Counted from the first letter of the stretch, positions 6,893 through 15,687 are shown. The stretch is 52,289 nt of DNA from Candidatus Saccharimonadota bacterium (GCA_017506895.1 JAFWBV010000008.1:1-52289), one strand, 5' to 3'. Numbers and translations are program-made. Notes: generated by a model from the sequence alone, not told the origin.

Positions 6893-9800
6893 TTAAACCG
6901 TTTTCTTATACTGACGATTCGCTATATAGATAATACCAACCAACACTGGCAGTAGCGATATTGCAATCACCGCGTCAACGCCATTATTCGTATTTACACC
7001 AGTATCAGGAGCAGAAGTGTCAGGCACCGGAGTTTCCGAATCGTCAGGCTCTTCATCTCGAGTATTTTTCCAAACAGCGTATAATGTTTTATCGGCATTT
7101 ATAGTTATTTCATCTTCAGAGACATAAGCTGCTTCTGTTGCACTTGCGCTATCAGCCCAGCCTAAGAACTCGTGGTCTTCCTTTGTTGGAATTACATCAG
7201 AAATAGCAATTTCACATGTTGGATTGGTTACATTTACCACGCAAGTCTCAGCCGCTATTTCGCCTTCACCACCATTTAAATCATAATTAAGCGTGATAGT
7301 AGTATTTACCATATCCCACACTGCAAAGATTGTCTTATCGTTATTGATTGTGAGACTGTCTCCCTCATGATATGTTGGCTCTGTAGCAGCATCGCTCTCT
7401 GCCCAACCCATAAAGTTGTAACCATTTCTGGTTGGTACAGTAGCAGGAATAGTCACATCGCAAGTAACGTGATCAATATCAAGCGTACAAGTTTGAGTGG
7501 CTACTTCGCCTTCACCACCATTTAAGTCAAAGATGAGTTCAATCGGAGTAACAATCAATTCCCAAACTGCATAAACCGTCTTATCCTGAGAAAGCGAGAT
7601 AGAGCCACCCGGTTGATAAACAGCTACTGTTGCAGTATCCGAATTTGCCCAACCTAGGAAATTATATCCAGCTCTAGTAGGAATAACATTAGGAATAGTT
7701 ACCGTACAATTCGGATGGACAATATCAATCGTGCAAGTTTGATTAGCAACATCGCCTTCCCCACCGTTCAAATCAAAATTCAAATTAATCGTAGTAGAAA
7801 TAATCTGCCATACAGCGTAAAGAGTTTTGTTATTGTTCAATGTCACATTATCACCAGAATTATAAGCAGCCGACGTAACAGTATCGCTCTCCGCCCATCC
7901 AATAAAGTTATAGCCATTTCTAGTTGGCTCAACACCAGGAATAATCACATCGCAAGTAGCATGGTTAATATCAATTGTACAAGTCTGAGTAGCTATATCG
8001 CCTTCACCACCATTCAAATCAAAGTCAAGTTTAGTCGTAGTAACAATCATTTCCCAAACCGCATAAACTGCCTTATCCTGAGAGAGCGACATAGAACTAC
8101 CCTGTTGATAATCAGCTACTGTCGCAGTATCCGAATTTGCCCAGCCTAGGAAATTATATCCAACTCTGGTTGGAGTAGTATTTGGAATAGTTACCATACA
8201 ATTTGGATGAACAATATCAAGCGTGCAAGTCTGATTGGCCACATCACCTTCTCCGCCATTCAAATCAAAACTCAGACTAATCGTAGTAGTAATTATTTGC
8301 CATACAGCATAAAGAGTTTTGTTGCTATTTATAGTCACATTATCACCAGAATTATAAGCAGCCGACGTAGCAGTATCACTCTCCGCCCATCCAATAAAGT
8401 TATAACCGTTTCTAGTTGGGTCAACGCTAGGAATAGTTGCATCGCAAGTAGGATTATTTATATCAACTGTACAAGTCTGAGTAGCCACATCGCCCTCACC
8501 ACCATTCAAATTAAAGCTCAAACTAACCGTATTAGTAATCAATTCCCAAACCGCATAAACTGTCTTATCCTGAGAGAGCGACATAGAACCACCCTGTTGA
8601 TAATCAGCTACTGTGGCAGTATCCGAATTTGCCCAACCTAGAAAATTATATCCAGCTCTAGTTGGAGTAACATTGGGAATAGTTACCGTACAATTCGGAT
8701 TAGCACTTGTAAATGAACAAGATTGAGCGCTAATTTCACCTTCCCCACCATTCAAATCAAAATCCAGATTAACAGTCGTGATATCTGATTTCCATACCGC
8801 ATAAATAGTTTGATTATTAGACAAACTGATTGTATCGCCAGCACCATATTCACCAGCAGTCGCATCATCCGTATCTGCCCAACCTATAAAATTATAATCA
8901 GTCAACACCGGAGAACCGTCAGCTATATCAATAGTACAAGTCTGAGTACTAATACTTGGATAGCATACTGCTGGCCCGAAGTTCCCACTTCCACCATTCA
9001 AATCATATCTTAACACATAAGGCAACCCGAGTTTATATGTAAAACTACCTTCATTTCTATCATCAACACCGCTTACTTGTATATAACGGCCAGCACCTTC
9101 TGGATTATTAACGGTCAAAATCATATTTGCTTCATCATAACTATAATTCTCAGTATTAGCTATTGAAAAATCAACGATAAATCCTTCGTGGTCACCATCC
9201 TTTAAAAAGTTCAGCCCACTCATATCATAAATGAAATTACCATTTGATATAGTTGGATTAATTCCGGTATAAAAAACAATGATATCGTCCGCCATAAAAT
9301 CATTCAAATTGGTATTATTGGAAATATCTATTAAAGGAATATTATTGTCGTTAATATTTAATAATCTGAGAGCGGTATTATTAGAAACATCAATAGAAGA
9401 TAATTGGTTCGCATGCAATTTAGCATAAACCAATTTAACATTATTTGAAAGATTAATCGAATCTAATTCATTATTGCTTATATCAATTTCTTTTAGTTCT
9501 GGATTATGGGTAAGGTCAATTGCCGAAATATTGTTATTGTTAAGATAAAGATTTGTTAAACCACTATTATTGGAGACATTTATAGCATTAAGCTGATTAG
9601 AATGAAGATTAAGATAACTCAACAAATTAAATCCAGAAACATCAATCGATGAAATATTATTAGAACTAAGATCGAGATAAGCCATTCTCGGCATCTTTTC
9701 TAACCCAGTAGTATCGACAATTTTTTCCCCATCAACCCGACTATTACAAACAAGCTGGTCTATAGTTGATAATTGTTCATCAGTAATACCAGTCTCCGGA

Positions 9801-10021
9801 ATTATCGCAGCAGGATAAGTACTTTTATATGTTGCTACTACACAATCATAAAAATTCGGATCCACCATCGCAGTATACCCATCCGGCATCACATATGTAA
9901 TCGCGTGTGTATCGTCCGCAACCGTTAGTTTATTGGCAGCAAAAACAATCGCCGGCAAAATAATTGCTATCGTAGCCAACGCAGACAATATCACTCTTTT
10001 CTTTTTGTGTAAGCTGAACAT
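6893..10021 (-). CDS. Giant surface protein: leucine-rich repeats plus eight InlB B-type repeats
   Basis: The 1042-aa protein begins with a signal peptide (about residues 1-28). A leucine-rich repeat block follows at about residues 105-245, with repeating 'LxxLxLxxNxISxIDVS' and an internalin-like Asn ladder. Then come eight tandem repeats of about 80 residues (about 335-1000). Each has 'DLNGGEG', two cysteines about 10 apart, 'GYNFxGWA' and 'xYAVW', typical of Listeria-Bacteroides/InlB B repeats. The end is a Pro/Thr/Asp-rich linker, 'APDTGV', a hydrophobic helix and a basic tail, like a sortase-type or simple membrane anchor. The family mediates adhesion in other bacteria; host attachment here is inference. 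The GAAAGG Shine-Dalgarno site overlaps the region just after a small leader ORF. Confidence 0.88.
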   Translation of the reverse strand: MFSLHKKKRVILSALATIAIILPAIVFAANKLTVADDTHAITYVMPDGYTAMVDPNFYDCVVATYKSTYPAAIIPETGITDEQLSTIDQLVCNSRVDGEKIVDTTGLEKMPRMAYLDLSSNNISSIDVSGFNLLSYLNLHSNQLNAINVSNNSGLTNLYLNNNNISAIDLTHNPELKEIDISNNELDSINLSNNVKLVYAKLHANQLSSIDVSNNTALRLLNINDNNIPLIDISNNTNLNDFMADDIIVFYTGINPTISNGNFIYDMSGLNFLKDGDHEGFIVDFSIANTENYSYDEANMILTVNNPEGAGRYIQVSGVDDRNEGSFTYKLGLPYVLRYDLNGGSGNFGPAVCYPSISTQTCTIDIADGSPVLTDYNFIGWADTDDATAGEYGAGDTISLSNNQTIYAVWKSDITTVNLDFDLNGGEGEISAQSCSFTSANPNCTVTIPNVTPTRAGYNFLGWANSDTATVADYQQGGSMSLSQDKTVYAVWELITNTVSLSFNLNGGEGDVATQTCTVDINNPTCDATIPSVDPTRNGYNFIGWAESDTATSAAYNSGDNVTINSNKTLYAVWQIITTTISLSFDLNGGEGDVANQTCTLDIVHPNCMVTIPNTTPTRVGYNFLGWANSDTATVADYQQGSSMSLSQDKAVYAVWEMIVTTTKLDFDLNGGEGDIATQTCTIDINHATCDVIIPGVEPTRNGYNFIGWAESDTVTSAAYNSGDNVTLNNNKTLYAVWQIISTTINLNFDLNGGEGDVANQTCTIDIVHPNCTVTIPNVIPTRAGYNFLGWANSDTATVAVYQPGGSISLSQDKTVYAVWELIVTPIELIFDLNGGEGEVATQTCTLDIDHVTCDVTIPATVPTRNGYNFMGWAESDAATEPTYHEGDSLTINNDKTIFAVWDMVNTTITLNYDLNGGEGEIAAETCVVNVTNPTCEIAISDVIPTKEDHEFLGWADSASATEAAYVSEDEITINADKTLYAVWKNTRDEEPDDSETPVPDTSAPDTGVNTNNGVDAVIAISLLPVLVGIIYIANRQYKKTV
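7070..9010 (-). repeat. Eight tandem B-type repeats (about 240-250 bp each)
   Basis: The repeats alternate between type A ('GYNFLGWANSDTATVADY') and type B ('GYNFIGWAESDTATSAAY'). Copies 2-7 therefore read A-B-A-B-A-B, implying duplication of a two-repeat unit of about 490 bp. The outermost copies are more diverged. Confidence 0.85.
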
Positions 10022-10036
10022 GTATGACCTTTCTTT

Positions 10037-10099
10037 TTATTTTATCGACACAAAAACTTTATTATCGTCTTGTTCATGATAATAAACATTGATATTCAT
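10037..10099 (-). CDS. 20-codon leader ORF upstream of the repeat surface protein
   Basis: ATG at 10099 opens a 20-residue peptide (begins MNINVYYHEQ) ending in TAA 15 nt before the surface-protein start. An AAAAGGAAT Shine-Dalgarno sequence is well placed 7-8 nt upstream. The predicted promoter lies just before it, so this is the first ORF of the mRNA. It may be a regulatory leader peptide or a coupling device; coding status is not proven. Confidence 0.5.
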   Translation of the reverse strand: MNINVYYHEQDDNKVFVSIK

Positions 10100-10131
10100 T
10101 TTGGTATTCCTTTTTGTTAGTATAACCTTTA

Positions 10132-10160
10132 TGCGCCCATAATACAGCATTATGGGCGCA
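10132..10160. promoter_or_regulatory. Perfect 12-bp palindrome covering the surface-protein promoter: candidate operator
   Basis: TGCGCCCATAAT and its exact reverse complement flank a 5-nt centre. On the minus strand it occupies the space from the -35 to the expected transcription start. No T-run follows on either side, so it is not a convincing terminator for the aquaporin gene. Confidence 0.65.
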
Positions 10161-10167
10161 TTGTCAA
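10139..10167 (-). promoter_or_regulatory. Promoter of leader ORF and surface protein (TTGACA-17-TATTAT)
   Basis: Perfect TTGACA at 10162-10167 and TATTAT at 10139-10144 with 17-bp spacing. The spacer and -10 lie within the palindrome. Confidence 0.65.
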
Positions 10168-10182
10168 GTCTATTTTTTATAA

Positions 10183-10875
10183 TTATTTATTTTTTTCTAA
10201 AAGTCGATATGTATAGGCTGCCAAAATTCCACCGAGTAATGGTCCGACGATAAATACCCACACCGCCGCAATCGGTCCACCATTTCCGCCAATAGCCGCT
10301 ACAATTGCCGGACCTAACGACCGAGCCGGATTTACACTTGTCCCAGTCAAGCCGATACCCAGAATATGCACTGCTACTAATGAAAACGCAATCACGATAC
10401 CTGCTACGTGTCCATGTTTTGCCTTGTCTGACGTTACACCAAGAATCGATATTACGAATATAAACGTCAGCAAAATTTCAACTAATAATCCTACCCAAGG
10501 ATTTCCATTTACTCCGGTAAGTCCATTCGCGCCAAACCCACCAGTTGAGTCAACAAGACCCGCACCATTAAATATCAATGCCAAGATTCCGGCACCAGCT
10601 AGTGCACCCAAAATCTGAAAAACAATATATCCCCAAAAATCTTTCCATGAAATTTTTTTACTAATCAACATTGCAATCGATACTGCCGGGTTGATATGGC
10701 ACCCAGAAATATTACCAATCGAATAGGCCATCGTAAGAAGACCTAATCCAAACGCGAACGCCGTTAATATATATCCGCTCCCTGCCGCCGGATCACATCC
10801 TACCGTCATAGCTGTGCCGCATCCAATCAGCACCAAAACCAATGTGCCGATAAATTCAGCAATATATTTTTTCAT
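10183..10875 (-). CDS. aqpZ: Aquaporin (MIP family, AqpZ-like)
   Basis: The 230-aa length and six transmembrane helices fit aquaporins. Both NPA half-helices are present: 'CHINPAVS' near residue 60 and 'SVNPARS' near residue 182, the latter followed by 'LGPA'. The Cys before HINPA and an Arg after the second NPA resemble the water-selective AqpZ filter rather than a glycerol facilitator. It acts in the cytoplasmic membrane in passive water flow. A clear GGAGG Shine-Dalgarno site precedes the ATG and a TATAAT lies about 20 nt upstream. It stands alone, with no metabolic partner nearby. Confidence 0.93.
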   Translation of the reverse strand: MKKYIAEFIGTLVLVLIGCGTAMTVGCDPAAGSGYILTAFAFGLGLLTMAYSIGNISGCHINPAVSIAMLISKKISWKDFWGYIVFQILGALAGAGILALIFNGAGLVDSTGGFGANGLTGVNGNPWVGLLVEILLTFIFVISILGVTSDKAKHGHVAGIVIAFSLVAVHILGIGLTGTSVNPARSLGPAIVAAIGGNGGPIAAVWVFIVGPLLGGILAAYTYRLLEKNK

Positions 10876-11006
10876 ATATTTCCTCCATTAACTAACTTAA
10901 TTATATCATTTCTAGGTAAATTATCATCATATTAAATCATTTATCTCACCTTTAATAACCCCAAAATAACCAATGTATAGTATAATGCTATAAAACCTAA
11001 TTAAAT

Positions 11007-11645
11007 ATGGAAGATCAAATTGTTTTAATCGATAAACCCGCCGGCATTTCTAGTTTTGGTGTCGTCGCTAAAATCCGTGGCAAACTAAAAGCTGAGCTCG
11101 GGCACAAAGTCAAAGTTGGCCATACTGGAACTCTAGATCCTTTTGCGACTGGTCTACTTATTATTCTGACTGGTAAAATGACCAAAAAATCCAATGAGTT
11201 TCTAAAACTCGACAAAGTCTATGAAGCCACTCTAAAGCTTGGCTACACTTCCACCACTGGTGACCCAGAAGGTCAGATTCAGGAATATGCTACAATGACA
11301 CCGAAATTAGACATTTTAGAATCCATTCTCAATTCATTTATCGGTAAAATTGAGCAAACTCCACCAAAATTTTCCGCAATTAAAATTAACGGTGAACGCG
11401 CCTACAGACTTGCACGTAAAGGTCAAGATTTTGAGATTCCCCCTCGCGAAATCGAAATATATGATATTAAAATACTTAAATATAATTATCCCGAACTCAT
11501 AATTCGTGTCCACTGTAGTTCCGGCACTTATATTCGTACTCTTGCTGAAGATATTGGCAAAGCTCTAGAGACTGGTGCATATCTCACTGCACTTCGCCGT
11601 ACTAAAATCGGTGAATATAGTATCGAAAATGCAATTATGCTATAA
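11007..11645 (+). CDS. truB: tRNA pseudouridine-55 synthase TruB (short form)
   Basis: TruB makes pseudouridine 55 in the T-loop of tRNAs. The catalytic motif 'GHTGTLDPFATGLL' (about residues 38-51, Asp nucleophile) is intact. Further conserved motifs include 'PPKFSAIKINGERAYRLAR' and 'SSGTYIRTLAEDIG'. At 212 aa it lacks the C-terminal PUA-like extension found in many homologues. No Shine-Dalgarno site is evident; TATAAT at 10981-10986 suggests a short leader. The PRC-barrel gene follows after 7 bp and appears to have its own promoter within the truB stop region. Confidence 0.95.
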   Translation: MEDQIVLIDKPAGISSFGVVAKIRGKLKAELGHKVKVGHTGTLDPFATGLLIILTGKMTKKSNEFLKLDKVYEATLKLGYTSTTGDPEGQIQEYATMTPKLDILESILNSFIGKIEQTPPKFSAIKINGERAYRLARKGQDFEIPPREIEIYDIKILKYNYPELIIRVHCSSGTYIRTLAEDIGKALETGAYLTALRRTKIGEYSIENAIML

Positions 11646-11646
11646 T
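11641..11646 (+). promoter_or_regulatory. Leaderless-type -10 box for the PRC gene, built on the truB stop codon
   Basis: TGC-TATAAT contains the truB TAA stop and ends 6 nt before the next ATG. Confidence 0.6.
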
Positions 11647-11652
11647 TAATAT

Positions 11653-12240
11653 ATGCTAGTGACAAATTCTCAACTCATTGGTGCTCCAGTTTTAAGTATT
11701 CAGACTGGTTCAACCATTGGCACAGTTTCCGAACCCATCATTGATCCCGACACCCTAAAGATAATTGCCCTTAAACTTTCTGGCCCACTTATCAGAGACA
11801 CCAATATTTTAGATATTAAATCCATCCGTGAGTATTCTAATCTCGGCATGGTAATTGATGATATTGATGAATTAGTTACTCCAGAAGATATCATCAAAAT
11901 TAGCAAAATTATCGCCTTAAACTTTAATCTCATCGGACTCAAAGTGGAAACCAAAAAACAATCCAAATTGGGCAAGATTATTGATTACACTCTCACGCCA
12001 AACGATTTTGTCATCCAACAAATTATCGTCCGTCGTCCCATCATGAAAGCGCTTATTGATCCGGAACTTACTATTTCCAGAAAAGAAATCGTTGAAGTTA
12101 CAGATTATAAAGTTATCATTAAAGACGAAGAAAAGACTCTCAAATCTCGTGCCGAACATGAAGACTTTATCCCAAATTTTGTTAATCCATTTCGCAAACA
12201 AGAAGCAGATTATAATCCATCCGAAGCCGAAGAAGAATAA
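11653..12240 (+). CDS. PRC-barrel domain protein
   Basis: The 195-aa soluble protein has an N-terminal PRC-barrel-like domain ('LIGAPVLSIQTGSTIGTV', about residues 8-25) and probably a second one ('LNFNLIGLKVETKKQSKLG', about residues 93-111). PRC barrels occur in RimM and the photosynthetic reaction centre H subunit and usually mediate protein or RNA contacts. The acidic C-terminus overlaps the convergent recX gene by about 31 bp. The leaderless -10 directly upstream supports the start. Adjacency to truB hints at an RNA-related role, which is weak inference. Confidence 0.78.
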   Translation: MLVTNSQLIGAPVLSIQTGSTIGTVSEPIIDPDTLKIIALKLSGPLIRDTNILDIKSIREYSNLGMVIDDIDELVTPEDIIKISKIIALNFNLIGLKVETKKQSKLGKIIDYTLTPNDFVIQQIIVRRPIMKALIDPELTISRKEIVEVTDYKVIIKDEEKTLKSRAEHEDFIPNFVNPFRKQEADYNPSEAEEE

Positions 12241-12905
12241 TCTCTCAATTCTTCTTCCACAACTTCTTTTACCAACTCATAAGAGAATCCTTGACGACAC
12301 AAATATGCAATTAACTTTTCTTTGTCGTATTTTTTTTGCTTTCGTTGCACTATCTTCTTAATCTCATCTACATCACTTCTCTCGCCCAACACCATTTCCG
12401 CCAAAGTCTCATTTACGCCCTTCTTTTTCAATTCCATTTTTAGTCTTTTACGTGATATCCCCTTCTTTACAAATCTGTTTTCGATATAGTATTGGGCAAA
12501 TTTTTCGTCGTCAATATATCCTTTCTCTTTCAACCTATCAATAATTCTCTCAATCAAATCTTTATCAAGCTTTTTATCATAAATTTTCTTTTTTAAATAA
12601 TCATAAATTTCTCTTTCGCTATGTGGTCTTAAGAGCGTCCATTCTAGAGTCCGTTGATATAATTTTCCAAATTCTGATGCTTTCTTAAATTCTCCTAATT
12701 GTTCCCGATCAATCTCTCGCCCTTTTTTCACACCCATTTCCACAACTTGCGAAACATCCAACGAAAATGAAAACCTACCATTCACGAAAACATTTACTCG
12801 GTTTGGATTTTTAATCCCTTGTCTCAAATCTGTAACAATCAGTTTTTCATCATACTTTCCAGAAACCCTATCCGACACAGAATCAGTTAATTTATATATT
12901 TCCAT
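12210..12905 (-). CDS. recX: RecX-like regulator of RecA
   Basis: RecX proteins bind RecA filaments and limit recombinase activity. The 231-aa protein contains the RecX three-helix repeats: 'LEWTLLRPHSEREIYDYL', 'RLKEKGYIDDEKFAQYYI' and 'RLKMELKKKGVNETLAEMV'. I chose the ATG at 12905 because it overlaps the stop of the Nudix gene as TGATG, typical of translational coupling; a longer upstream ORF start is therefore unlikely. It is the last gene of a recA-nudix-recX operon. Its 3' end overlaps the convergent PRC-barrel gene. Confidence 0.9.
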   Translation of the reverse strand: MEIYKLTDSVSDRVSGKYDEKLIVTDLRQGIKNPNRVNVFVNGRFSFSLDVSQVVEMGVKKGREIDREQLGEFKKASEFGKLYQRTLEWTLLRPHSEREIYDYLKKKIYDKKLDKDLIERIIDRLKEKGYIDDEKFAQYYIENRFVKKGISRKRLKMELKKKGVNETLAEMVLGERSDVDEIKKIVQRKQKKYDKEKLIAYLCRQGFSYELVKEVVEEELRDYSSSASDGL

Positions 12906-13459
12906 CAAACCAGCCCGTGCATCCTTAGCCAATCATCTAAATTCACAAATGTAATTTCGTCTTTTGCGAGCGGTGGCTTTGCGCTTTTCTTGCGAAACTC
13001 TTCATTTTCGCTATATGGAACCCATTTTACTTCTGAAACTTCGTTATCGTTAAAACTAAATTCATCCGGCTTATTCGTCCAATCGACCATAAAAATCCAA
13101 GCAAACCTGTTTTTGTTAAACGACTTCGTAAAAGCAAACTGCAAATCATCGGGTGAAATCTTTGCGCCAATTTCTTCTTGTGCTTCACGTATCGCCCCTT
13201 CCACTACTGTTTCACCTAAATTAATATGTCCCCCTGCCGAAATGTCATAATATCCAGGAAACCTATCTACACCGTCTGCTCTTCGTTGCCATAATAATTC
13301 CAATTTTCCATCTTTTATACGATACAAAAACACAATTGCAACTCCAACCACCACATCGCTTCCAGTTATTTCAGGATTATCTAAGCCCGAATCCCAACCT
13401 TGTTCAGAAATCGGCTCACCATTTAGATAATAGGTTTGCCATAGCTCATCATGATGCAT
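12905..13459 (-). CDS. Nudix hydrolase
   Basis: The 184-aa protein has a complete Nudix box, beginning GGHINLGE and ending REAQEEIGA, at about residues 77-98. The N-terminal region ('[19 protein letters not shown]') resembles isopentenyl-diphosphate isomerase-like or ADP-ribose-type Nudix enzymes. It probably hydrolyses a nucleoside diphosphate derivative, but the substrate cannot be read from sequence. It lies between recA and recX: its start overlaps the recA end by 11 bp and its stop overlaps the recX start. That tight coupling raises a link to DNA repair or nucleotide sanitation, which is inference. Confidence 0.88.
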   Translation of the reverse strand: MHHDELWQTYYLNGEPISEQGWDSGLDNPEITGSDVVVGVAIVFLYRIKDGKLELLWQRRADGVDRFPGYYDISAGGHINLGETVVEGAIREAQEEIGAKISPDDLQFAFTKSFNKNRFAWIFMVDWTNKPDEFSFNDNEVSEVKWVPYSENEEFRKKSAKPPLAKDEITFVNLDDWLRMHGLV

Positions 13460-14489
13460 CAGCTTCCGCCTTTTCTCTCACTTTTGCTTCAATCTCCGCC
13501 ATTAGTTCTGGCTTTTCGCGGAACAATTTTTTCACTGCTTCACGACCCTGGCCCAAAGTCTCACCATTATATTTAATAAAGGCTCCCGCCTTATCGAGCA
13601 CGCCATATTGTACACCAAGATCAAGCACATCACCAGATTTCGAAATTCCTTCATTATACATAATGTCAAATTCTGCTGTCCTAAATGGTGCTGCGATTTT
13701 GTTCTTCACTACTTTGATTTTTGTTCTATTTCCAGAAATATTGTCACCTTCTTTTATTTGTCCAATCCTACGAATATCCACACGCACTGATGCATAAAAT
13801 TTTAGAGCATTACCGCCCGTCGTCGTTTCTGGATTCCCAAACATTACACCAATCTTCATACGAATTTGGTTAATGAAAATTACAGTCGCGCGCGATTTCG
13901 AGATAATACCAGTTAGTTTTCGCATTGCTTGCGACATTAACCTTGCCTGTAAGCCCATCTGAGCTTCGCCCATATCGCCATCAATCTCTGCCTGAGGCAC
14001 TAAAGCCGCCACAGAATCTACTACAATTAAATCTACTGCATTTGAGCGCACTAATGTCTCACATATTTCTAATGCCTGTTCGCCATTATCTGGTTGCGAA
14101 ATCAACAAATTCGCCGTATCAACTCCAATCTTTTTTGCGTAAGCCGGGTCCAAAGCATGTTCCGCATCAATAAATGCCGCTTGCCCACCTTGTTTTTGGA
14201 TTTCCGCAATCGCATGAAGTGCCAAAGTCGTCTTACCAGAAGATTCTGGACCATAAATCTCAATTATTCTGCCTTTTGGCCAACCACCACCCAATGCCAA
14301 ATCTAACGATAACGATCCCGAAGGCAATAATTCTACGTCCATCTTAGGAGTTTCACCTAGCTTCATAATCGAGCCATCGCCAAATTGCTTAGTAATTTGC
14401 GCAATTGCTAAATTTAATGCTTCGCTCTTGCCATCATTAGCAGCATTAGTCTTAGTAGTATTTTTTTCCACCGCATCCTTTTTTGCCAT
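13449..14489 (-). CDS. recA: Recombinase RecA
   Basis: The 346-aa protein is full length. It has Walker A 'GPESSGKTT' (near residue 75), '[19 protein letters not shown]', Walker B '[11 protein letters not shown]', the L2 region '[20 protein letters not shown]' and an acidic C-terminus. It forms filaments on single-stranded DNA for strand exchange. The start follows an AAAGG Shine-Dalgarno site; a TATAAT lies roughly 25-30 nt upstream. I saw no recognisable LexA box. It leads the recA-nudix-recX operon; with ComEC and pilus genes elsewhere it could process imported DNA. Confidence 0.98.
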   Translation of the reverse strand: MAKKDAVEKNTTKTNAANDGKSEALNLAIAQITKQFGDGSIMKLGETPKMDVELLPSGSLSLDLALGGGWPKGRIIEIYGPESSGKTTLALHAIAEIQKQGGQAAFIDAEHALDPAYAKKIGVDTANLLISQPDNGEQALEICETLVRSNAVDLIVVDSVAALVPQAEIDGDMGEAQMGLQARLMSQAMRKLTGIISKSRATVIFINQIRMKIGVMFGNPETTTGGNALKFYASVRVDIRRIGQIKEGDNISGNRTKIKVVKNKIAAPFRTAEFDIMYNEGISKSGDVLDLGVQYGVLDKAGAFIKYNGETLGQGREAVKKLFREKPELMAEIEAKVREKAEADAS

Positions 14490-14628
14490 AATATTACCTT
14501 TCTTTAAATTGATTATACCACCTTATAACACAGGGTTTTAATATTTACAACCTTTTTATCACACTCATGCTTTTCTGTTTATTACCAAAATGCATATTCC
14601 CTGATAAAACTATTTAATGTTAACATGA

Positions 14629-14634
14629 TATAAT
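14629..14634 (+). promoter_or_regulatory. Leaderless-type -10 box (TGA-TATAAT) for murB
   Basis: TATAAT preceded by TGA ends exactly 6 nt before the murB ATG; no Shine-Dalgarno sequence is present. Confidence 0.65.
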
Positions 14635-14640
14635 AATAAT

Positions 14641-15684
14641 ATGAGAGTTAGTGAAAATATTTTAATATCCAGTTTAACCACCATGCGCCTTGGCGGCCCT
14701 GCCCGCTACGTCATCGAAATCGAAAAACCTGAAGAAATACCTGACGCTTACGGTTTTGCTAAAACTTATCATTTACCCACTTATGTTCTAGGCGGCGGCG
14801 CCAATACTATCGGTCGCGACGAAGGTTTCAATGGTGTTATTATTATTAATCGCATTAAAGGTATCATCGATATTGATAAGTTTACCATTAAAATCATGGG
14901 CGGCGAAATTTGGGACGATGTTGTTGAATATTCCGTCAATAAAAACTTAACTGGCATCGAAGCTCTAAGTAAAATTCCCGGTTTAGCATCTGCTGCTCCC
15001 GTCCAAAACATTGGTGCCTATGGCCAAGAAGTCGCAGACGTGCTTACCGAAATTGAAGCTTACGACACCAAAACTAATACATTTTGCACTCTTAAGCGTT
15101 CTGATTTAAAGTTTTCTTACCGTAAAAGCATTCTGAATACCACCGAAAGAAATCGCTATTTTGTCATATCAATCACTTTAAAGATGAGAGAAGGTCAAAT
15201 GGCACGACCATTTTACAATTCTATCGAAAAATACATTTCCGACCATTCCCTTACCGATTTTAGTCCAAAAGGTATTCGCGAAATTGTTTCCAGGATTCGT
15301 GCCGACAAACTTCCAGACCCAGCAGAAAAAGCCAGTTCTGGCTCATTTTTCAAGAATATTTATTTAAATCAATCCGAAGCCGAGTCTGCCATTGCTAAAG
15401 GTTATCCGGTTCATCATGGTAAAGATGGTTACAAAATAAATTCCGGTTGGCTTATCGAACAAGCTGGTTTTGCTGGTCAACTTCTCCACGGTATGCGCGT
15501 AAGTAGCACCGCTGCACTAGTTCTCATTAATGAGTCCGCTACAAGCTACCAAGATTTAGAAAAAGCCCGCAACGAAATCATTAATAAGGTTTATGACAAA
15601 TTTGGTTACTGGCTAGAACAGGAACCAAACGAAATTTTAAACGAATCAACCTTAAAAACAATCAAAAATAATGTAGGAGCATAA
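14641..15684 (+). CDS. murB: UDP-N-acetylenolpyruvoylglucosamine reductase MurB
   Basis: MurB reduces UDP-GlcNAc-enolpyruvate to UDP-MurNAc with NADPH and FAD in peptidoglycan precursor synthesis. The 347-aa protein shows the FAD-binding region ('TTMRLGGPARY' and 'VLGGGANT', about residues 13-62), 'GLASAAPVQNIGAYGQEV', and the catalytic serine motif 'ASSGSFFKN' near residue 236. The C-terminal 'SGWLIEQAGFAGQ' motif is present. It thus looks like a functional type I MurB. folD follows after 3 bp and has its own Shine-Dalgarno site, so the two form an operon. Confidence 0.95.
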   Translation: MRVSENILISSLTTMRLGGPARYVIEIEKPEEIPDAYGFAKTYHLPTYVLGGGANTIGRDEGFNGVIIINRIKGIIDIDKFTIKIMGGEIWDDVVEYSVNKNLTGIEALSKIPGLASAAPVQNIGAYGQEVADVLTEIEAYDTKTNTFCTLKRSDLKFSYRKSILNTTERNRYFVISITLKMREGQMARPFYNSIEKYISDHSLTDFSPKGIREIVSRIRADKLPDPAEKASSGSFFKNIYLNQSEAESAIAKGYPVHHGKDGYKINSGWLIEQAGFAGQLLHGMRVSSTAALVLINESATSYQDLEKARNEIINKVYDKFGYWLEQEPNEILNESTLKTIKNNVGA

Positions 15685-15687
15685 TTC

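Noticed and set aside
7715-8641. Two similar plus-strand ORFs of 144 codons
   Set aside because: They are antisense shadows of the B repeats; their similarity only mirrors the repeat array.
7070-9010. CRISPR-like regular repeats
   Set aside because: Units are about 245 bp, in frame and coding; there are no short identical repeats with unique spacers.
10132-10160. Palindrome as aquaporin terminator
   Set aside because: No T-run follows the stem on the minus strand and it coincides with promoter hexamers at ideal spacing.
12905-14489. UGA recoded as glycine, as in SR1/Gracilibacteria
   Set aside because: recA and the Nudix gene both end at UGA at the expected protein length; no in-frame UGA is needed inside conserved genes.
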